Under the pieces are notes generated by a model. That model ran no database searches. It was not told the origin of the DNA and saw only the letters and a list, made by a program, of their open reading frames with translations. Below, in pieces: positions 1 to 11,420 of a stretch of 64,000 nt of DNA. Position numbers and translations under genes: made by a program. The DNA lies in NCBI GenBank assembly GCA_020631735.1, contig CM036159.1, forward strand, positions 17,709,511-17,773,510. The letters are read 5' to 3'. Every line of letters starts with the position of its first letter. The stretch's first letter is position 1. The stretch comes from Saccharum officinarum (Eukaryota > Streptophyta > Magnoliopsida > Poales > Poaceae).

Positions 1-770
1 TTGTTGGTGAGTGGCATGGCATCTCTTGAATTTAAATTTTTGTGCTTCTAACATGCTCTACATCTCCGGATGAAATCTTTTGTGTCTTTATACATGGTTG
101 GCCAATAGAATCCACTCTGCCAAATCTTTGCATGAGTGTGGAATACCCCATAATGTCCTCCATATGGTGATGAGTGGCATCTTTCAATAATTTGAATGCC
201 TTCCTCTGCTAGTACACATCTTCTAAGCAAGCCATCAGCACAGACTCTGAAGAGATATGGCGGATCCCATATGTGGAGATGACTTTCATAAACGAGCTTC
301 TTCTTATCCTCCCCTGGTGGTATATAACCTGCAACCATAAAATTGATAATATTCGCGTACCAGGGGTCTGATCTGGAGACCTTGAAGAGCATGTCATCCC
401 TCATCGAATCATTGATAGGTAATTCCTGTGGATTCTCAAATTGCATTCTAGACAGGTGATTGGCAATAGAATTTTCTACTCCCTTTTTATCTTTTATTTC
501 TAAATCAAATTCTTGGAGTAGCAAAATCCATCTTATCAATCGAGATTTAGCATCTTTCTTAGTGAGCAAATATTTTAAGGCAGCGTGATCAGTGTAAACA
601 ATTACTTTTGCTCCTACTAAGTAAGATTTGAACTTATCAATAGCAAAAACAATAGTTAGGAGTTCTTTTTCATTTGTTGCATAATCAAGTTGAGCTCCTA
701 TCAGAGTTTTTCTAGCATAAGCAATTGCATGATGCTTTCTATCTTTTGTTTGTCCTAAAACTACCCCCAC
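1..770 (-). pseudogene. Athila pol fragment: RNase H and N-terminal integrase
   Basis: The translated minus strand shows the RNase H core ([11 protein letters not shown] and DHLSRM-like NHLSRM), then the integrase zinc-binding region with [22 protein letters not shown] and a closing C..C pair, i.e. an HHCC finger. The frame is broken just before the first glycine by a one-base loss near 773 and by a stop near 48. Past that stop the match resumes and runs off the left edge (DAMPLTN). The DDE catalytic core is outside the window. It is not expected to be functional. Confidence 0.85.
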
Positions 771-993
771 AGCTAATCACTAGCATCACACATAATTTTA
801 AAAGGTAATGACCAATCAGGGGGTTGGATGATTGGTGTAGACATGAGTCTTCTTTAAGAATATTAAAAAAAATTAAACATACATCATCAAATTTAAAAGA
901 AACATCCTTAGCTAACAGGTTTGTCAGTGGTCTAGCAATATATAAAAAATATTTTATGAATCGACGATAGAAACCACAATGACCCAGAAAACT

Positions 994-1353
994 TCAGATT
1001 CCTTTTATATTCATAGGTGGAGGTAGTCTTTCTATTACTTCAATTTTAGCTTTATCTACCTCAATTTCTCTTTTAGACACTAGGTGTTCCAGTACTATTC
1101 CTTCTCTAACCATAAAATAACATTTTTTCCAATTAAGGACTAAGTGTTTTTCTTCACATATTTGTAAAATCTTATCTAAATTTTTAAGACAATCATCAAA
1201 AGTTTTTTCATAAACGGAAAAATCATCCATAAAAACTTCCATGATTTCTTCAATCATATCAGAAAATATAGACATCATGCATCTTTGAAAAGAAGCTAGG
1301 GCATTACATAATCCAAAAGACATTCTTCTATAAGCATAAGTTCCAATGGACAT
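994..1353 (-). pseudogene. Athila pol fragment: reverse transcriptase
   Basis: A 119-codon open stretch carries the RT core: GTYAYRRMSFGLCNA, QRCMMSIFSDM, the catalytic box as FMDDFSVY (a YMDD variant usual in this lineage), then NLDKILQICEEKHLVLNW and a VEHL/VSKREIEVDKAKIEVI stretch that leads into the connection domain. Flanking sequence (771-993 and 1354-2024) continues the same polyprotein in several frames with stops. For example, translations around 1500-1700 still resemble the palm/fingers region before the core. The gene is broken. Confidence 0.85.
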
Positions 1354-2024
1354 GTAAAGGTGGTTTTACTTTGGTCATCTGGGTGAATTGGAATTTGGTG
1401 ATATCCTGAATACCCATTAAGAAAATAAAATAAAGAATGGTTCACTAATCTCTCTAACATTTCATCAATGAAAGGTAGCAGAAAATAATATTTTTTAGTT
1501 GCCTTATTAAGTTTCTAGTAATCTATACACATACGCCATCCAGTGATAGTTCTTTGGGGGATTAATTTATTTTTTCATTTTTAACAACAGTCATTCCCCC
1601 ATTCTTAGGTACAACTTGAACAGGACTTACCCACTCACTATATGGCACAGGATAGATGATCCCGGCATACAAAAGTTTTAAAACCTCTTTCTTTACTACC
1701 TCCCTTATCGCGTTGTTAAGCCTACATTGAGGCTCCCTAGAAGGTGTATAATCTAGGTCTGTAGGGATACGATGGGTGCAAAGAATAGGGCTAATCCCTT
1801 TAAGGTTTGGGGTGAATATCCAAAAGCAGAATAATGCTTTTCTAAGACAGTTATTAAGCGTAAAGATTCTTCTTGAGAGAGTTTATTACTTATGATCATA
1901 GGAGAATCCTAATCATTATTGAGAAAAGCATACCTCAAACCAGAAGGCAGGGGTTAAGTTTAATAGAGGGCTTAGGGGATTCTAGCAATTCATCGAGAGG
2001 ATCAGGAACAGGATCATCCTCTTT

Positions 2025-2435
2025 CTAATCAATGAAGGGTTGAGCATCATCTTCTATGTTGGGTTCAATTGGGTCATCAGTAGATGCTACCCTAACCTCT
2101 TCTATTGGGTCTAACTCAGGAAGTGACTCTATCTTAGTATTAAGAGAATAAGTTATGGGCATATAGAGCTCAAAGTTTTTCCCAAGTTTAATATTCAACT
2201 TTCCCGTTTGTCCTTCTTGAATAAGTGTTTCTATTGGTTGCCCTATCAACACATGAAATTCTAACACATCGAAGATGTAGAAATTCAATAGGATTTGGAT
2301 ACCATTAATAAAAATAGGAAGGGAGCACAGAATTTCTAGACTTGGGACAATGCGTCCTGAAAGACTTTTCAGCAATTTGGTAGTAGGGGCTAAAGGCATC
2401 TCTTTTAGAAAATTTTGAGTAAATAAAACAGACAT
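2025..2435 (-). pseudogene. Athila protease-region fragment
   Basis: A 136-codon open stretch lies between gag and RT. It contains a retropepsin-like fold segment (LPIFINGIQ...FYIFDVLEFHVLIGQPIETL) in the place where Athila elements encode their aspartic protease, followed by an acidic linker rich in E and D. The catalytic DSG/DTG box is not visible in this frame and would lie upstream across a frame break near 2440-2560. The assignment is by position and sequence texture. Confidence 0.6.
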
Positions 2436-2601
2436 GATATTAACACCTACTGGTGTATTATAAAAAGTATCAAAAAGAGCTTTGTCAAGTTGGCACCGAA
2501 TAACGATAGAGGGTGAATCTAAACGAATTATCTCAGGTGAAAGCTCTGATTCCTCTAATCACTCGTCGCTCAAAACATATACAAGCTCTTTTGTTATATT
2601 T

Positions 2602-3498
2602 TTAAAATAATTCTTTCTCAAAAGGGTCTATGAATGATGGATTTATATACTCCTGAGGTTTATTCATCATATGATATTTCAAAGTATTTCTATAATCATT
2701 AAAAAGTTCATCCTTGAATTCAAACATAAAATCTGAAATTGGAGTTTCCTCCTCCTTTGGTGGTTCTGGATCTAGAATAGCTAAACCTAGAGGTTGGGAT
2801 GGTTTAGGCAAAATTTTAGGTTCAGCTATTTTGGGTTCTTCTTCTAACAACTTCTCATCCTCCTCAGGAAGGTTATCTATAATTTTTATAAGAATGTCTT
2901 TAGCTTGTTCAGCAGTGATATGCATGAACGAACCTTCTATGGATGAATTAAGATGTTTTATCGTTTTCTTATTAAGGTTCATAAAGAAGTGTTGGAGAAG
3001 AATGGGTTCAGGCAAAGCAAGATTAGGACCAGAATCTACAAGAGTATTAAATTGTTCCTAGGCCTTACCCAAAAGTTTATTTTTCTGTTGTTTAAAAGTT
3101 AAAAGTTCTGCATGAAGTTTGACAACCATATAAATGGGAAAGAATTATAAACAAAAGCTAGAACTTAGGGCTCCCCCATTTTCTTTACTCCTCTTAATGT
3201 GATGATTATACCAATATTTAGCTTTTTCAATCAAAGAGAAAGAAAAAAGCTTCCATCGTAAAGTTTCATAAGACATGCCCTCAATGTGAAGACATGCATA
3301 AATCTGCTCAAACTCACGTAAATGGGAATAGGGGTTTTCATTAACTTTGCCAGAAAAAGATTGATCCTTAGCCATTGCAATTAACTCTAGACTAAGCTCA
3401 TAACCAGGTGATAGGATGGGTTTAGATGATTCGGCTGGTCTAAGGCTCAGGTCCGTGGGTGCTCCGTATTGGTAAAGAAGGGTTGGTATGGGTTCCAT
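2602..3498 (-). pseudogene. Athila gag fragment
   Basis: The gag begins at the ATG at 3498 (MEPIPTLLYQYG) and reads into a capsid-like segment (ENPYSHLREFEQIYACLHIEGMSYE, then FSLIEKAKYWY) of the plant gag family. The frame breaks near 3145-3060 and resumes in a second open stretch (3015-2602) with a P/E-rich C-terminal part. The gag lies about 90 bases downstream of the PBS, the expected distance. No zinc knuckle was recognised. Confidence 0.75.
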
Positions 3499-3585
3499 AG
3501 TAAAAAGTAAAGAAAAAAATAAAAGATAAAAGATAAAAGTATAATACAAGATTAAGCTAGACTCAAAGTTAACTCAGCAAACTGT

Positions 3586-3603
3586 TCCCCGGTAACAGCG
3601 TCA
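3586..3603 (-). other. Primer-binding site of the Athila element
   Basis: Read on the minus strand, the 18 bases after the LTR are TGACGCTGTTACCGGGGA. The usual Athila/Tat PBS, complementary to tRNA-Asp, is TGGCGCCGTTGCCGGGGA. The three differences are all transitions, consistent with decay. It starts four bases after the CA end of the LTR. Confidence 0.75.
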
Positions 3604-3607
3604 GAAA

Positions 3608-4833
3608 TGCTTATTGGTACAAATTAAATGCACACAAGTTATATGGTATCCGCAAGCGCACAGATAAATCTAACCTGTTGTAGCACTTCACCAAGATAAT
3701 CCCGGTTTTAATATCGAACCCAAAGAAATAGTATGTAAGTGTGTTCTAACTAGCTGGTCTATAAACTTAATCCAAATTCACAATCAATGTCTAATAATAA
3801 AGGGCAATAAAGAAGACTATTAAGGACTGTCTAGTTCCAATCTCGATAAACTTTGTCAACTAAAACTCAATTCATGGGTGATGTCTCCCAAGGAATAAAA
3901 TCATAGTTCCTTCTCCATGAGCACTATTTGGCCTATCAAATCCTATCGACGGGAGATTGACTGCAAATGACTCAACGCATCTGTCACCTACATGATCTAC
4001 CACCTTCTGGCCAATAGGGGATATTCATAAGTAACCCTAGTTTAAGCACCATGCTTACACTATGAATACTACTTCAATCAAGGAGCTACGAAGATCAAAG
4101 CACTCAAAAGAGAGTTGCAAACTTGAAGAACAATAGAGACAAATTGCTTACTTAAATCAGAAGTTGATTACCAAAGAATCTTAGAAGCAAGCTCTAGAAA
4201 AACTTGATCCCGTAGAATACAGCAGAAGAGAGCATCGACAGGCCAGAACTCCTCTAGAACTCTACTCTTGCACTCTATCTCTCTCTATCTCTAACTAAGA
4301 CTAAATTGTATGAAGGACTAATCTTCTCTTGATTGTTGGTTTAGATCTTGATGGAATAGCAATTAGGGTTTCTGGCTCTAGATCTGACTTGACTTCAAGG
4401 GGGGTTTTGCCCTTTATTTTATAGCCCAGGAGGTTAAATACGAGCCCTTGGATCAAAATGACTTTACGTATGGCTGAGATGCATCCTTGGAGGCGATGGA
4501 AGAATACTCTAGAAGCTCATGGCGGCTTCCCACCACAGGGGGCTAGGCGGCATAGGGGTGGGGCCGACAGGGTCTGATCCTCTCCCTCGGCATGGAGTCC
4601 TCTGGTATCTTCTAGAATCTTTTCGTGTATTCGTGATGAAATGATCTCATGATCTCTTTTGATATTTAGGTCCTCTTTGGTGATTTTTTTGTATAAATCC
4701 TGCAAAAAATATAGATTCACCAAAACTCGTGGAAACTATCAGTAATAACCTCCTACTCTATAGTATTTATCCATTTTGATCATTTATGGAAGAAAGGTTA
4801 ACAGTTCATGGTATACTTTATCTACCATCAACA
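3608..4833 (-). repeat. 5' LTR of the Athila element
   Basis: On the minus strand it starts TGTTGATGGTAGATAAAG at 4833 and ends in CA at 3608, next to the PBS, giving about 1.2 kb. It contains no ORF of note. The left border is fixed by the PBS; the right border is inferred from the TGTTGATGG start typical of such LTRs. Confidence 0.75.
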
Positions 4834-6208
4834 CCCTACAAATATACCTTTGCCTTGCGCATTCCATTCCATCTCCTCTGATGTTGATGCAACACATGCA
4901 CTAACCATATCACAAATGATATGATCCACTTTATATCATCACGTGACCTTGTTGGTTCATCGATCTTGACTTCACTTGCTCTTCACTGTTGCGTCAGTCC
5001 ATCGGCGCCAAGTCATCACTCAACTTGCCCTTCACACTTGCAACCGGTCCATCAAGCCAAGCTTTTCTTGATCTTCTCTACCTTGGTCACATAACTCAAT
5101 GTCATGTCTCATATGCAATGAGCTTCTTCATCACATGTGTGAGCTTTGCAACATCTCCGAGCCATTTTCACCTCCACGGCATATGTTGCACACACACATG
5201 TATATGCGGACTAATCACCTATGTATCTCACATTAAACAAAATTAGTTCACCTAGGTTGTCGCTTAATTACCAAAACCAAACAAGCACCTTTCACCTTCT
5301 CTGAAACTTGATCAACACGAATCTTCTCACACTCGTATATACTACACGTAACTAATGATGCTTTGCTTAACATGATGGACAACATGCCATGATGTATGAT
5401 GAAAGGCATAACCAGTGCATAACAGAAGTCAAACAAAGTTAAGAAAGTTGAGTACAACTTTCCTTCACCAAAGAACTAGGGTTATTATCCTAAAAGCATT
5501 TTAGTTAATTAACTATTAAGTTAATTATTTGTTAACATGAAAAGGATTAACTTAACATGGACCAGCAGGCGATTAACATGAAAAGCATCTACGTAGGATA
5601 ACCACTTACTCAAACTATTGCACACATGGAGCACTTAAGGCTTATATACATGCATCTATTAATTAAGCATTTAATTAAGCCATTTTAATTATATAAAAAC
5701 AAGTTGATGATAGGCATATCATGGAAAGGAATTAAGTTACCAAGGAACAATAGGGGTTTAGGTGTTCCAAGGTCCACAATCAATATCCAAAATGCACCAA
5801 AGCCATTTAAGGATCTATCTAAATCATTATGGTATTTATTAACATGGAAAAAGACATTTAAACACATTTAAATTAATTAAGCAAGTTAGATTTATCAAAA
5901 TAGTACCAAACTTTTTGTGAAGACAAGACTAAGCATGTAAAGCAGACACAAAAAGTTTTATGATTAAAGGAAAACTATTTTAGCCCATAAAAACAATGGA
6001 AGGTACATTTATTAATTAAAAGAGGTAATTTTTAATCATAGCAAAAGTACTAAAAATGCTCAACCCATATTTTTCCTTGGTAGAGTACATGATAACAAGC
6101 ATACACAAAATTTTTCATAATTTTATCATGCTTGTACAATTTACTATGAATTATACAAGAAACTACACATTTTAATCATTTCTAAAAATAAAAACACCGA
6201 AATTCTTT
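4834..6208. other. AT-rich non-coding stretch, probably old repeat
   Basis: No supported gene. 4834-5260 resembles LTR-type sequence found in many grass elements. 5400-6200 is AT-rich with many TTAATTAA-like words. Short ORFs here lack any recognisable domain. Confidence 0.5.
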
Positions 6209-7928
6209 TGTTACCCACCCTCTCCCTACCCCTTCTCACTGACGGGTGGGGCCAGGTCAAACCCGACCCATCCCACCTTGACCACAGGTCGACCGGCGGA
6301 TAAGTCGTGTCGCTCGCCGACGGCGAGGTTGCCAACGACACGACCACCACCAACACACTCCCCAACCACCCGCACATCGATCTATGGCATCAAACAAATG
6401 AGCTAGGGTATGTACTGAGCACGGCCGCAGCCATGGTGGCTTGGTGGTAGTCTGCACAGCGGTGCGGCGACGGACTCGCTGCTACGGTGCGGTAGAGGTA
6501 AAATGGGTGTGACCTACACAACCAGGAGCTCACCGCGGTGATGCACAGCTTGATGGTTGACACGAAGGAGCATAGGTGGTTGCTGTCATCGGGGGCGGCT
6601 ATGGCGGCATAGACCAGCAGCGAGGGCGGTGTTCCGGCCTGACCTGGAGGAGAATTGATCAACCAGCAAGTCAACGAGCATCACGGTACCAAGGCGAGCA
6701 TGGAACGGCAGAGAGAAGAAAGAGAGGGCAGCCGAAGGCGGCTGGCCATGGTGAGGGCAACGCGGTGATGATGGTGGCTGCCGCGAGGAAGAAGACAGCG
6801 CGCGGCTAGCTCCGCGCGAAGAGGGTTGGCACGAGCGGGTCTAGGAGGTGCGCAATGGCAAGACGTAGCTGTGGGCGCAGGCAATTGAGCGGTGGGCAAG
6901 TAGACGCGGTGAATTGCGCCGGCGAGGTAAGGGCTCGACAGCGGCAATGAGAAGTGAGAAGAAGAAAAACGGCGACCGGCTTGGCGGTATAAGGCGAGGG
7001 CGAGGTAGGAGCGGTCGACAGTAGCTGCTTGGCCACCACCACACAAGCAACTACATGCCACGATCGAGAAACAGCGAGAAGGAGCTCGGCAGTTGGTGGC
7101 GAGCAAGCACACTGCTGCCGATCGGCCACAGTAGCTGACTGAAACCCTGTTGTTCAACACGCTCTAGCTTTCGATTTCTCAACTAAACTCGATGAGCATC
7201 CTCAATCAAAGTTGTTCCTTAAGCAGAGGTCTACAACTCTGGTTAAAAGACCATCATCAAAAGATTACTGGTTTTGAAGAATTTTGAACTCAAACAAGGG
7301 CACTTTGAAACTGTGAAATTGAAAACAGAGATTCAGAGTTAGGGTTTTGAAAACTATTTTAGTTAAGCAACTTTGGACAATTAATTAGTGGTTAATTACT
7401 GTTCAAACAACATAACTAATTACACCTTACCAAAGCTCAAGCATCACTCCAATCAATAGAACAAAAGTTGCTTAATTTTTATTTGTGAAAATTGATTTAA
7501 TTAAATCCCAACCATTAAACTCTATAACTAATAATAAGGGACTTAGTCAAAATGGCTAAGAATGAGAATTAGTTATTGAATTCAATCTTTGAGCTTAGAT
7601 TTAAACATATATGATTTGAAAACATTTCCCAACTTTACTTCTATGTTAAAGAGCATACTTTAAACAATAAAGTTTATATTAACAAAATTTTAATTGTTTA
7701 AGAAAATTCACATATATAAATTCATAAAGTTTCTTAATCACTATTATTGACATCATTTCATGCAACATAAATAACTCGACATATGCAACATATGAAACAC
7801 CATATATGCAACATATAATTGCTATACAATTGAAATATGGAGTGCATACATGACATGATACTTGGTGATTATGCTTGATGATGTTCAAGATCAAGTTTTA
7901 ACTGCTTCTGAACATCTAGGATGTTACA
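6209..7928 (-). repeat. Probable solo LTR of a TGTAACATCC-type Ty3 element
   Basis: Read on the minus strand, it begins TGTAACATCCTAG at 7928 and ends GGGTAACA at 6209, with TCTTT on both flanks (6204-6208 and 7929-7933). The base composition changes sharply from AT-rich to GC-rich at the left border. The layout resembles the other TGTAAC LTRs in this window, with an AT-rich first part, a GC-rich middle and a conserved start. A TCTTT-TG match has a fair chance of arising at random in this interval, so the left border is tentative. Confidence 0.45.
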
Positions 7929-10632
7929 TCTTTGGACCCATCCAGCGTCCTGGTTCTTGCAAAATTGACAATCGCCGTCACCCAGAGGCCAGAGCATGGC
8001 TTCGCAGCCCACAGCTATGATTGCCGCTGTCATTGGCTGCCTCCGCGGCAGCACCAGCACAGCCAGGCCAGTCACACTGATTCACCTTCCCCTTTTTGCT
8101 TCTTCATTCAATCCACAAGGAGCCATGACGCCATCACCCAACAAGCATCAAGGATTTAATTAAGGTATAAGAACCAGATGTTTTGTGCTATTTTTTTCTA
8201 CAAATTAAAGTCATACCAGGTTATTGTTTTACAAGATGATATGTTCTCTAACCTACAAAATGTTGCTGAGTTTTTTCAGAGAAGAATAGAGATTAAAAAC
8301 ATGATCGATATTCATTAGTTTGCTTTCTTTTATGCTGTCTAGTCGAGGATATTTTACTCGAAGTCAAATGATGCATTTTGCCTATGTTAATATTCTTTGG
8401 CCATGTTAATATACTTACTTATCTTGATAAATCATTTTACCACGTCTATATAGTCGCACCCCCTCTATTTTACTCTAACTTCGCCACTGTTATATGTAAA
8501 ACATTTTTTTTAATCGGATACAACTTGAACGCACGCACTCTACACTCACACCACACGCACACACGTGTGGAAAAATTCCAGAAAAAGGTGAAAGAGCACC
8601 CGAGTTTGAACAGCGCTGAACAGCCCACCACAGGCCCATTCGCTGTAAAACATTTTTTTAGTAGTCGCAAGCGTGTGGTTGTTGTGCCGATTACGAGACT
8701 TTGGACAGAGCTGCACCGGAAGTGGAAAAGGGAAGAGCAGGCGTCGCCGGTGTGCAACCCCTTCGACCTCTCACTGAATTTCGGCATCTAATAAGGGTTC
8801 ATCAAATGGGCTCAATTCCACACATTGGGCCACAATCTCGAGAGGCCCAGGGGACCTCTGATTGATTTCCGCCTGGCCTGCACGTGGTTTGCTCGCTGCA
8901 GCCTCTCTGATCAAATGGCCAAATGTGGGCGCTTAGGAGCTCCGGTCGATCCATTTTGGTCTGCTCGGCGTGATCCTTGTCGCGAAATGGTGTCGCCTTT
9001 GCAACTTTCTGTTTATCTTTAATTTAAAGCTGTAGGGGCTCAGGCCCCTCCAGATTGCTAAAAAATGGTGTCGCCTAGTCTATCCCTGAAAAGAAGAGAC
9101 GGTAGCGGCTTTGCAGTGACTGAATTGGGTACTGCTGGGTCTGGGGCAGTTCCTGTGCTGGCTACAGCCTACAATGAGCAAGGAACCACGCGCAACTGTC
9201 CTTCTAGGTGTTCCTTAATCTTCCTTTGTTGCCTCAAGGTGCGGGAGTTCAAGAAAACGTGGACACACAGCACCCCCAGTGCTGCCCTGAGGTTTAATTT
9301 CCTTGGTTCTGGAATCTTGGAAGCATCTATATGCTCTGCCCTGAGGTTTAATTTCCTTGGTTCTGGAATCTTGGAAGCATCTATATGCTTGGATCCAGAC
9401 ATTCCTAAACAGACCTGCACTGACCATGTTTCTCACGTTAACCGGCGTGTGTTGATACTAATTAGGCAGATCGACTGAGTGGTAATTGCTCATTTTAACA
9501 GAGATTCACTGGACAAAAAACTTGAGAAAATTCCCCTTCTAGATCTGCAAATTAGGATGCTAGTCAGTAATTGTATTTCTTTTCAGTTTCTATAAGATCT
9601 TAAAATCTGCTTTCATCTGAGCAGAGGAAGAAATGAGGCACCCGTTCTTTTTTGCTTCTATATTTTCAGAAATGTTAAGAATGCATTATTTCACTTCTTT
9701 TGCACTATAATCCTCGAATCCTTTTATTGATTTTGTCATGGTGAAAAACCATCTTTTCTTTGTTATCAGCAACACCCACTACTGTTCTGAAATGCAACGC
9801 CTCAGATCAGAATACTTGCTCTAAAAGCAACGGAGGCAAAAGACTGCTTTGGTTTGACCTTTGAGTAGTAGCACCAATACTGCATAGAGGCTTGCCTGTT
9901 TTGTGTAAAGCACTATGATAATCTAGATGCTTATGACCGATTCATAACATTTGTCTATTCCAGAATTTGTGACTAATGGCACATGACACATCTGGCCATT
10001 TTTCTGCCTCCGAATCTCTTACTTCCCCACAAAGTTTGATTGGACTGTCATAACCTGTATCCCTTCTGTTCAGATTCAGTTGCTGACAACTAGATCTGCA
10101 CCTTTTTGGACACAGGTTATGCTCCTCTCCTGCAATATATATGCTTGTGTATTGTGTGCTGACCGATATTGCATCCAATTGTCACCATTTGAAGGTCTGT
10201 GGAACAAACACTGGCTGTGTGTTTTGACTTAAGAAATGTAAAGCAGTGACACTGAAGTATCAAAACCAACACCAGCCTGCACACCTGCCAGCTGGTACAA
10301 CTCTGCAATCTGTAACGTAATCACTGAAAATTATATATTTGGCACTTTTGCAATATAAACCAGTCTGCTTGCTCGTTAAGATTTGTGCAGATGACCTCTT
10401 CTTTTCTGCCATATCCCCTTCCCTCAGGCTGAGCTTAGGAAATGATTCCTGGTTCCAGGCAAAGCGAATATTTAGAAGATGTTTGATGACCAAACAATAA
10501 ATAGAATTCCTTCAAGATGTATGAACTAGAGGACATTTTTCCATCAGTTTTGTTAACTGTGTCATCACTTGCAAAGTGCAATTGTGCATTACTTGCTGAT
10601 TTCACAGAATCCTCCTACATTTGATCCTTTCA
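7929..10632. other. Intergenic DNA without a recognised gene
   Basis: No ORF in either strand shows a domain I recognise. A CA-rich stretch lies at 8548-8572, and an exact tandem duplication of 54 bases is annotated separately. It may hold the decayed upstream part of the FAR1-like pseudogene, but I cannot see its N-terminal zinc-finger domain. Confidence 0.5.
9282..9389. repeat. Exact 2 x 54-bp tandem duplication
   Basis: The unit starting CTGCCCTGAGG occupies 9282-9335 and is repeated without change at 9336-9389. The length is a multiple of three, so the surrounding plus-strand open frame stays open through both copies. No protein family was recognised. Confidence 0.9.
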
Positions 10633-11282
10633 GAACTGGATCGCTGCAATGGGTGCACACCATCCTACATCATTAACTACAAGTTATGACGAAGCGATTT
10701 GTTCAGCAGTAGCAAAAGTATTTCCACAGACATACCATCTGCATTGTACTTCTCAGATATTAAACATATGCAAGGAAAATTTGGCTAATGTATATTCTGG
10801 ATGTGCTTCTTTTGAAAGAATTTGGAGTGTGCATTAATGAGCCTGAAACAACTGAAATATTTGAATCAGGTTGCAAGAAGATCCTTGATAAATATGATCT
10901 GGATGAAAACCTATGGCTCCAGTCTCTATACAGAGTTCGGCAAAGATGGTTCCTGTGTACTTCAAAGATGTTTTTACTGCTGAACTTTCAGCAACTCAGA
11001 GACCTGAAAGCTTGAGAAACTTCTTCAAGAAATACTTCAACAAAAGGACAACTTCCCCGTCTTCATTTCACTGTTTGAACATGTGATGGCTGGATGGGCA
11101 GAAAAGGAAGCTTTGGAAGATCTAGCCACATCTTTTACCATGCCTATTTTAAAAATTCCCTCAAACATGTTGAAACAGGTGTCATAAATATACACAATGA
11201 CAGTCTTTAACATGTATGAGGAGGAATACATTGAATCATTAGGATACTATGTTTCCAGTCTGAACAATGATGGGTAGATTAC

Positions 11283-11365
11283 TGTTGGAGTTGTTCCAAA
11301 TTCACTGCAAGATATAGGCCGGGCTTCTGACGGAGCGAAGCGGAGGCCCGTAAAAGCCGAAGGCT
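11283..11365 (+). repeat. Truncated 5' LTR of copia element 1
   Basis: These 83 bases match the start of the 3' LTR at 14783 with a single G/A difference. The match stops at AGGCT, where the 3' LTR continues with GGGCAGG and this copy enters unrelated filler. The TATA box and the transcription start of the LTR are lost. Confidence 0.95.
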
Positions 11366-11420
11366 TTGCATATGTTTAATGATTATTGCAGACAGGAAGG
11401 CATTGTTAGGCATCACACCA
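11366..11420 (+). other. Filler DNA at a deletion junction, copied from the element's own integrase gene
   Basis: Nine bases of unknown origin (11366-11374) are followed by 46 bases (11375-11420) identical to 12369-12414 in the integrase coding region of the same element. After this the sequence joins the end of gag/start of protease. Translation of the filler is in a different frame from the source. Confidence 0.9.

Larger units (their letters stand above)
1..4833 (-). mobile_element. Decayed Athila-lineage Ty3 retrotransposon, cut by the window edge
   Basis: On the minus strand the order is LTR (4833-3608), primer-binding site, gag, protease-like region, reverse transcriptase, RNase H and the start of integrase, running off the left edge. 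Every coding part is split by stops and small indels, so this is an old copy. The lineage call rests on the wording of the RT (PFGTYAYRRMSFGLCN-like, FMDD centre) and RNase H/integrase junction, and on a PBS resembling the tRNA-Asp type used by Athila and Tat elements. The 3' LTR lies outside the window, so no TSD can be checked. Confidence 0.85.

Noticed and set aside
6144..7160. Several frames of 60-160 codons on both strands in the GC-rich block
   Set aside because: No domain and heavy low-complexity bias. The block lies in a probable solo LTR.
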